Shown in pieces: positions 1 to 10,300 of a stretch of 64,000 nt of DNA. Below the pieces are notes generated by a model that ran no database searches, was not told where the DNA came from, and saw only the letters and a list, made by a program, of their open reading frames with translations. Where the stretch lies: positions 26,897,915-26,961,914 of the forward strand of contig CAIIXF020000001.1 in NCBI GenBank assembly GCA_903813345.2, in the 5' to 3' direction. The translations under genes and the position numbers were made by a program. The first letter of the stretch is position 1. The number at the start of each line of letters is the position of its first letter. Source of the stretch: Owenia fusiformis. Taxonomy: Eukaryota > Annelida > Polychaeta > Sabellida > Oweniidae.

Positions 1-92
1 GACCCAGCATGCAACCAAAAAATGTTCTTGATTTTTACTCATTGAGTTAACCATAAAAAAAATTGCGGGCAAAGTCTGTACTCTCCCTTTGA

Positions 93-272
93 ATATTCGC
101 TTTTCTTATTTTTTTCTAAAGTAGGAGACTCTTAATGCAGTCATAATTTAGGAAATCATGTTGCCAAAAATCAGTGCACAGTATTCATGGTGTTGTTGTA
201 AAATTGCGTATATGTCGTTAATGACTGCATTATGAGTCTCCTACTTTAGAAAAAAATAAGAAAAGTGAATAT
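93..272. repeat. Foldback (MITE-like) inverted repeat
   Basis: A 52-nt arm at 93-144 is repeated in reverse complement at 221-272 with about two mismatches, around a 76-nt spacer. The arms contain the A/T-rich block TTTCTAAAGTAGGAGACTC. No coding potential is seen. A long hairpin with no ORF is typical of a non-autonomous DNA transposon remnant; I could not define a target-site duplication. Confidence 0.75.
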
Positions 273-274
273 CG

Positions 275-1374
275 TAAAGTGTGATACAAGATAATCACTA
301 GTGTTTAATATAAAAACAAGAATTGTCAAAAAAATAGAGTTCTAAGATCTTAGTTTTATATAAAACAAAATTTACAAAGGGGAGAATGAGAAGGTGCATT
401 CTTAAGTAATAATATATTCCTTCCATTCTTCCATTCTTCTTATCTGCCGTTTGCCATTCACTTTGGAAGGATTAAGACAAAGGGGGCGCAGCTATTGCGA
501 TGAAAGACAAAGGGGGCGTGGCTATCGCGATGTTTTCCTTCACATGTACTGATTTGCTTGGAGAATGCGCTGACTGGGAACATGTTTTCTCTTATACTCT
601 CACAAGCTTCAGATAAAGAGAGACTCTGATAAATCAGAAAGATGTAATGATAAATCAATGGACTACCATAATCGCTTATATGCCTTATTAAGTTTCTCCC
701 GCAAATGATAGTCAAATGATAATTTGAGGTATAGAAAATCCTAAGATAGATGTTTACAAGTTTCAAGGTCATTTGTGACACTATTTATCAATTAATTGCT
801 CTGGCTCTTTCAGCTTACCATCATTGTTATTTGTTATTTTACCTATTTATTATTTGGATGCAGTAGAAATTTCTGATCGATTCACATTCCACTAGGCTCT
901 TAATTGCAATCCATTGTGTTACCATAACAGTTACGTATAATGGATCTAATCCCGCATGGCCTGAAAAGTGATGGAATTTGGAACGGAATGTGAATCTTTT
1001 ACAGCGAGAAATATATTTCAAAGAATGATTTATTGAAATGAAATCCAAATGCTTCAATATTTCTGGTTCAATTGCCTAGATAAGATTACATTTACTTTTC
1101 ACATAAACTAATGGATCAAATAAATGAAATTACTTCTACAAAAATAGAAATCTCATTCTATTTAACAAATTGAGATTGTATTTCGCAAATTGAAATTTCT
1201 ATTTTGGTAAAGATCTGTGTCTATCTTAAAAATAGTTCCTTGTAAACGAGGTTAATGTGTTCACAAGGCAAATAAATGTCTGTTAAGTAATGGGTTCATT
1301 GGTATTGGCTATTTATCAAAGTGTGTCCACTTTTAACCCCTTGTTGGAAATTCTAACCCTTCTTTGTCATTTAG
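275..1374. other. Intron or upstream sequence of the AFAP1-like gene
   Basis: No conserved coding signal is seen on either strand. There is a short direct duplication at about 475-535 (GACAAAGGGGGCG followed by an imperfect GCTATCGCGATG). The short ORFs here have no recognisable domain. Because the first visible AFAP1-like exon starts in mid-domain at 1375, this stretch is most simply an intron of that gene. Confidence 0.6.
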
Positions 1375-4300
1375 GCCTCTGACGCTATGGATCAAGGGAG
1401 ATGGGTTGGTCTACTTATCAAGGAAACCAAATGTGCTGACAGAGACTATAGCTATGCAGATTCCAGTTTCTCTAAAACACATAATACCACACCAGGAGAT
1501 GGTATGTATTTAAATATATTGAGTGATATGCAGTGGTCAATACTTCTCATAACACTTTTTATTCATCATAAAGATAAAAACATCCCGACTATAAAATTCA
1601 AATCCTTTTGAACTCCGACAACAAAGCTAATATAATGAACTGTTTACTGTGTTTGTTGTAATTACATACTATTATTTGGGAGCATCGGGAACCTTGATTT
1701 CTCTTAAATAATGCACTTGTATTGATGCATCAACTCTAAGTGATGATCATTACAGAGGACATTGTAATTCATCATTGTTTCGTTGTCTTGTGTTGCCAGT
1801 TCGATCCAGCCAGGAAATTATAGCATGTAATATGTCATCAAGTAAAGGTTGCATTGGCTATATTTTGAGATGATGAGACTTGGATAAAATATTTTCCTTT
1901 GCAATTCTAATCAATACCATTATCACATCAGATAGTACCATGTCACTTTGTCAGACCAATACCATATAATATTCCCTCAATACTAATACCATACCAGGTC
2001 AATGCTATTCAAATACCCTGTTATACCAATATTCCATCAATGCTAAACAAATACCCTGTCATACCAATACCATATCATATCAATGCTATAACAATGCATT
2101 AACATGACAAAACTTCACCACCTGGTGCTCACAATATTATGAGTTCAATCCTAAGTCAGATTTGAATTTCTGAGAACTTGTAGATGATTTTGAAAAATAA
2201 ATTGTTCAATTTGAAGCAAGTTGAAAAAATATTTTTTGGACTCTGCGAAGGTCATTGAAGGTGAAATCACAAATCTATAGTCAGATTAAAACTTCTGAGA
2301 ACTTGTAGATTATTTTGAAAAAAACATTGGTCAATTTGAAGCAAGTTGAAAAAGAACCTTTTTGACCTTGAGAAGGTCATTGAAGGTCAAAAATACCAAA
2401 TACCATATATTATATTCATAATATACCTTGTTATTTTCTTCCATTACAACTCTAGATGAGCAACTCTATGAGAATGTTGCCCCTCCAGTACCAACATCAA
2501 GCCCACCAGTAATGACACCTATTAGTGATGATAGTAGTAAAAAGCATGAGAGCTACCCTTCAGATGATTTATATGATGACACTGATAGGTACTCGCCTGA
2601 TAACACAGGAGAGCTCAGCATTGAAATCACAGAAGGGAGCACTGGAAGCAGGGAGCGTGAAAACCATGAGATAACTGCCTCTTTGGGACCAGACACAGCT
2701 AGCTCCACGAATAGTCCAAACTTTGCCCAAAGTGTGTTCAAATCAATCATGAAAATAGACATGCAAGGTGCCAATAAGGAGTATGATGATAACTCAAGTA
2801 ACACTACATGTAAGAATGGCCATGGAGATAATGGTGTATTCACTGAGAATGATGATATTGAATATACTGAGTTTGACGGTGAACCAAATGATAATAATGA
2901 AGAAGTAACAAATGGTTCCTCCTCCGGCAGAGAGAACGGAGTCACTTCTCGCTACGCACATTCCCTTGTAAGTATCCTATACCTTTGAGGCTTCAAGTTT
3001 CTGTAAGGAATTAATCTTCTTATACAAATATTAATTCTTGTGTTATTATTGCTATCTTCTTTTGAGATTGGGGTTTGTTTGGAATAACAAGATTTCTAGA
3101 TTTTCAATGAATTCAATTACATCCTTTTGATTGGATTTCCTGAACTGAATTTACCAAATGCAGATTTAATGTGATCAATATTACATCATATATTTTATCA
3201 ATTTAGTCTGTTGACGGAGGAATAAATCCAGAGGATAGTGCAAATACAACATCCCCAGTTGCAGTGTCAAAACTTGGTAGGTTTTTATTATGTCTTTGTG
3301 AACACTTGGGGTCTACATACATACTCGCTTTAGTCAGTGGTTGAAATTAGACAAAGTGTCGTAAGTTTTCACCTTTTCTATCCACCAATAGTATTGAGTT
3401 ATTTTAGAATCAATTAAGTTGCTAAGAGTGTCTTTCACTCACTCTTTAGTCATAAAATATTAAAAAGATTGTTCTCAGTAAAGGTTATTGCAAAGATGTA
3501 ATGTTGGAGGAATCTTATAATGTGATATAAATTGTGTTGATATTTTCCTAGATAATTATTGTTTATGAGTATCATTATATAATATCTGTCTTTAGAAATA
3601 CAGTACAAGTGGTATTTTATCTGAGTGGTTACGTAATTTGTCGAATGGTCAAATTTTATCATTTTCCTTATTTTAGTTTTCCTAATGACAAGAAACTTCC
3701 CATTGGATAACTTTATGAAGATAACATTTCCGACATTTAATTTTCTGAACCTGGCAAAAATTAGTCAATAGGCAAATTAAATGATTAGTCAGATAGGCCT
3801 ATATATTATTATTACATTAGTCAGTGATATCTACAAAATTTGTTTATCATACAGATATTAGGGTGATAAATAATACATATGGGTCTGATTAACAATTTCC
3901 TGAAAAATATCACACGGATCTCCTTCATATCAGAAATATCACTGGCTGTTATTGTAGAGATAACTCAATCATTGTGAGATAAAATAAAATGCGATATTAG
4001 GCTATACTTGTATTTAGAAATTCAGAATTAGGATCTTTATATTTCAGATCCCAATAAAGTTGAGAAGTTTTCTAAATTTGTTTCCGCATTAGATAAATCC
4101 AATAACTCTCCAACTACTAATTCTCCTGCTCCACTCTCCTCACGGAGATCACTCTATGCAGTGGAAAAATTTGGTGGATCAAACCCTGGGAAGGAGGGTG
4201 AAGACATTGACGACCTTCAAGATGAGCCCAGAATAAAAGCCAGGATTAACAGCCTCAAAATGAAGATTGGTCAAATTAAACGAAAAAGGTACATTTTATG

Positions 4301-7300
4301 TACACCCAGTACTTCCCTAAAAAATAAGGCATTGGCGGTAGTTCTAAAACAAAAGGATAATTATTTCGTACATGAACGTTTTGCTACCATATAACTGTGT
4401 TCATGATTTTTAGATATTTTTGCTCATGTTAATACCCAGGTGTTAATTTGATATGATGATATGAGGAATATGATGACTTTTTGGTTAACAATTTGTGGCT
4501 TGTTTTCTCTTTACCTGGAAGGACCTTACTTTATTATGAAGTTGTAGTCTCCAACTTTTTTATGGATTGTGTTTGGCATTTGATGTTCAGTGGTAGGTGT
4601 TTGGCATCTGTAACAAATGGCAGGCTGTGATATTTTGCATGTTAATGCCTTTTCTTATCTTTGACTCAGAGCTGGAGTGCGGGACAAGAAAATGGCATCA
4701 CGTAAGCCCTCTGAGAAACAACTGCTGGATAAGGAGTTTAAGCAACTTGACATGGAGTTCATGGAAACTGACAAGCAACTAATAATATTGGAAAACAGAC
4801 TCGAGAAAATCCCAAAAAATCCAAAATCAAAGGTAAATGATAACATTGAGCAGTATGCTATTATAGAATATAAATTGTACAAAAATTATTGTACAAATTG
4901 TTATGTATTGTACTTTAAGACACTTTTATGCACATTTACAATAATAAATAACATAAAATCCCCTTATGAAACTATTGTGGCAATTATGGTCAAGTCAAGT
5001 ATCGCCAGACCTTAACAGGGTCATACTGACCTTGATTTGGGAGAGTAGACATGAACATGCATATAAATAGCCTAGATTGTACCCAAATATTTATTAAATA
5101 TAGAACTCAATTATATCATTAGAACCATTCAATCAAAAGTTATAAAACTAAGTGGATTACACCTTACGTTATACATGTTGTATATTATAAATCAATCTAC
5201 AGAGTGGGCCAAAAAGTGTTATCCATTCGAATTGTACACAAATAAAAAAGAGGGTAAAATTTATTTTGGCCCACCTTGTAAAATGTTTTGACATAAATCT
5301 TATCCACATTCATTACTATACCAGATTCTGATTCCTTATGTGAAAAGTGTCAGGAAAACATTTGTAAGTTACAACTACATCTACATGTCTGGATCTATGG
5401 GAGATTGCGTTCCTTTCCTGCATACATAGCTTCATATCTGTATGGGCATTCTCAGATTTGTTTGTTTTGTAAACCTCTTACCCTTTGTTTGTTGTTGGTT
5501 TTCCCTCTTGTTAGCATAAGCATTGTCATTGATGACTAGACTTTCTCAACTCATATATAGTATTATTACACATCCCACCTCTCAATTAATTGCCTTAGAT
5601 TCCTTTGCAATCTAACATATGGTATCCTAACACCCCTCTGGTTTTTACTGATGACATTAACTTGGACGCGTCCAACTAAGTATAAAACTAGTAAGTACAC
5701 GTGCTGAGGTCCTCAATTTCCCCATACAAGTGCAATCTACGTACTACTGTATAGAAATTTTGTCAACCTACAGAAGTTAGGAATATGGACAGCAACAACA
5801 ACAACCCCATCCTAAAGGATGTTAACCTCAACAACACAGCATTGTATTATGGTGAACTGGAAGAGGGTCAAATTATAGACTCTGCTTCATTAGGCTTTCT
5901 TCAGAACTCCACGACTGACTTTGGAAATTCTGCATATAACATGCCATCACACACCAACACCAGCGGTTCACTCGACAAACATGCTAAAGAAGTCTTGCTT
6001 CAGTCAGACTTCAATCCAGATCTTCATGATCCCAGGCTCGCTAAAGCCAGTGATTCTAGGCTCTTTCCTCGAGGGAATGAGGTGCAGGACACTTTTAGCA
6101 ACAAACATCAGAACCCCATGTCTCACATGAGACCAGGTGGAGACTGTTTACAGTCCGATAAATTGAACTCTATAGGATTCAATTCTACAAACATTCAGGC
6201 TTCTAAAAAGCTACTGAAAAAACAACGCGATTTACAACGCTCCAAAGAACCCCTAAATGAACCCCAAGTTTATCAACAAACGGGGTCTGGATTAGTGCAA
6301 GACATCATCAAGGGGTTAACTCCAACATTGGAAATGATCGCCTCTAATAAACAACTGGATATTGAGCTCTTAGGTCAACCTGAAAACAGGAACAGATCTT
6401 CTCAAAGACGCTCACAACAAAGGAGGAAAACGTCATAATTCCCCGGTTTCTTCACAAGACGATAGCTCGCCCGCACGGACACTTAGCATTAAACGGCATC
6501 GTTCTGATCACCCCTCCACTAGTGAAATGGAATCTCCCGACAGAGACACAACGCGCATGCGCAGTGTTAATAACCCGGAAATGGATTCCGATTCTTCAGC
6601 ATCAGAAAATGATTATGACTCGAATTCGTGGAAAAACTGCATTAAATTGATAAAAAATGCATTCCCGGAACACTTTACAACGAGCCCCGATACCAACACG
6701 AACAAACAAACAGCAAATATTCCATTAGGATTACAATCTTTGGGCAGGAAGGCATCGTCTTCTGAGAATTCGAATGGATTACCGATCGGACCTTCTGTTC
6801 AACAAAATTTCACAGCGATGAACCAAGAAATATACAACAAGAGGAACACCAACGACGGTAATTTCCTTCTCAGGCCTAAGCGGTCTTTCACTTCTTTGAA
6901 AGATGATGAACATTTTTATAAAAAATGCATCTTAAACAACACAATCAAAGAATTGGTTCCACCTACAATGAAACTCTCTGAATTGAGTAATTCAACAAAT
7001 TATAAGCTGCCAGCAAAACATCACAAGCTGTTAGAGGAATCAGCTAAAGCCCCCCTCAGATATTTATCACACACAGAATGGCTGCTAGGGGCAACAGGTA
7101 AAATTGTAGCAGAAAAATTCCCTGACAATGAGGATTTGATTAATTTGTTGTCTACAGCTTCTACAATGGTCAACAAAGCAACCAGAGATACTGTTTCAAA
7201 CATTACCAATGTGATTCTAACACAGAGGGATCGTATCAGTTCCAAATTCAGAAGATCTGATGCGGAATCACTAAGGAATCTCCCAATTGATACGACCTAC

Positions 7301-10300
7301 TTATACCCAGAGCCTCAATTAAAAACAATTTGTGAAGGCTCTGATAGATCCAAAACTTCTAAAGCTCTACAGGATCTGGCTTCAAACTGGAAAAAGCCCA
7401 AAAACGACAACAACAACTATTCAGCTAAAAACAGCTATAACAGAAATAATAACAGAGGCAATTATCACAACAACAACAACAGAGGAAATTACAACAATAA
7501 CAGAGGAAACCACAACAATAGAGGCAATTACAACAATGACAGAGCCTCTACATCAACTAAAGACAATAACAACAAACAAAAGAAGCGAAAATGACACTCA
7601 CAGTTTAACTGTAACCCAGCCCTGCCTCCCCCTATTCTCACCTACAGCCCAGCTGGGACCAGTGGGAGGCAGAATTCAACAACACAAACACAACTGGGAA
7701 CTCATTACCAAGGATCAATGGATCCTAAACATAGTAAAACATGGATATGCTCCAGAATTAACAGCAACACCACCAATGACAAACCTATTCAACAGGTTCG
7801 AATCGGCGTCAAAAAGAAAATCCCAACTTTTTCAAGAAATAGTAGAAAAATTACTTCAAAAACAAGCAGTGGAACTAGTAAAAAACAACACTATAGGACA
7901 CTACAGCATAATCTTCTTAAGACAGAAACCAAACGGAGACTACAGACCTATAATAGACCTGTCTCTCCTCAACAAGTATCTAACTTGTCCAAAATTCAAG
8001 ATGGAAACAACTGCAAAAATTTCCAGTGCTCTTCAAATAGGCGAGTGGGCTACCTCCATAGACTGTCGGGACGCCTATTTCCATGTACCAATAGCCAAAA
8101 ACTTCAGGAAATACCTCAGATTTGTGATAAACAATCAAGTGTATCAGTTCAAAACACTCCCATTCGGGATGTCAACCAGCCCTTACGTCTTTACAAGGAT
8201 AACGTTGGCAATTGGGGCATTCCTACATTTCCAAGGAATAACAATACACATGTACCTCGACGATTGGCTCATACGAGCCTCATCTGCCCAACAGTGCCTC
8301 ATATGGACTCAAACAGTAATAACTGTGATGGAAAAATTGGGACTGATAATCAACTTCGAAAAATCAGAACTTACCCCAACTCAAAACTTCAAATACATAG
8401 GCTCACAATACAACCTAGCCTTGGGACTTGTATATCCACCTCAAGACAGGATCCAAAAGATCCTAGAAATCTCTCATCTATTCATCAACTCTCTACACCA
8501 ACCAGCGAGACATTGGATGAAACTACTAGGCCTGCTGGCCTCTGCGGAGAAAAACATACCCTGGGGAAGGCTACACATGAGACCGATACAACAATGTCTA
8601 GCCAATCAAATGTCCCATTTACAATCCCTAGAGACTCCTATTTACATAAATCAGGAGGTAATACACACCTTGAAATGGTGGATGGACAAAAACAATCTTT
8701 CACAGGGCCAACCATTAGGGATGTTTACCCCAGATCACACAATTTTCACAGATGCATCAGAGACAATGTGGGGTGCACACATGGACACAGTGGAGATAAA
8801 TGGATTCTGGTCCCCTACAGAGAGGAACAATCACATAAATTGGCTGGAACTAGCAACAGTACTGAAAGCTCTACACAAACTAAATCACCTTCTAGTACCC
8901 CAAGCAAAAATTCTCTTTTGCCTGGACAACACCACAGCATTGAGTTACATAAACAAACAAGGCGGGACAAAATCGAAACAGCTTCTGACCCTGAGCCAAG
9001 AAATCCTAAATTGGTGCAAGGATCATCAAATCAACATAAAAGCAAAACACATAGCAGGATCCCTAAACCGACGAGCAGATGCTCTATCTCGGAACAGAAT
9101 AGTCAACACAGAATGGTCTCTACTCCCACGAATTGTGCAATCACTGTGGCAGATATGGGAAACTCCCCACATAGATATGATGGCAACATGTCACAACAAC
9201 AAATTACCACTGTACGTATCCCCAGTCCCAGACCAAAACAGCTGGGGAACAGATGCAATGTCAATGTCATGGAACAATCTGAATTTCTACATATTTCCAC
9301 CAACAAGCATGATGGACAAAGTCTTGACAAAAATGAAAACACACACCTGCGAAGCCATAATGATAGTTCCAAAATGGCCAAATCAACCTTGGTTCGCTCA
9401 GTTACTGGATCTACTAGTAGACCATCCAAGAACTCTACCAACATCTCCAAAGCTTCTAAAGATGCCAAAAACAAGCATGTTTCATCAAACTCCAGAAATA
9501 TTTGCTCTTCACGCCTGCAAATTGTCAACGACTCCCTCAAAAAACAAGGATTTTCTTCAGAAGTGTCTTCTAGAATATCAGAATCATCTAGAAGGAAATC
9601 AACAAATAAACTCTATGATTCCAGGTGGAACACCTTCACTCTTTGGTGTGAAGAACGGGATACAAATCCATGCCAAACAGATATACCTCTAGTGGCAGAA
9701 TTCCTTCTCTACCTACACAAGACAAAGAAATTCTCTATTCCAACTATAGAAGGCTATAGGACAGCTATCAACACAGTACTAAAGAAGTCTTCAGATATAG
9801 ACCTCACTGACAATTCACTAATAGGAGATCTTATTAGATCCTTCAAACTAGAAAATGTAATACCTAAAAACATTATTCCCAAATGGAATTTAGTGTTCGT
9901 TCTAAATGCACTAACAAGAGCACCATTTGAACCTATGGCCACAGCTGAATTAAAGTTCACAACATGGAAAACTCTATTCCTGCTACTCATGGCTTCAGGC
10001 AAGAGAAGAAGTGATATTCATGCACTGGACTTCAGACGCCTAAAATGGTCAGAAAACAGGGATCAAGTGACTATGTATCCCTTTATAGGTTTTTTGCCTA
10101 AATCACTATCAGCTGCGGAAGGAGAATCTCGTTTTCAACCAATCTCCATAAAAGCTCTTTCCTCTTTCGTGGATAAAGATTCACCTGACAGGAAACTTTG
10201 TCCTCTGAGAGCCTTACGCTTTTACCTACAAGCCACAGTCGCTAGAAGAGGAAACAGGAATAGACTTTTTATTCCATTTAAGCCTGGATACGATGGAGAT

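Noticed and set aside
2553-2945. 130-aa minus-strand ORF over the AFAP1-like linker exon
   Set aside because: It is antisense to a well-supported exon with matching phases.
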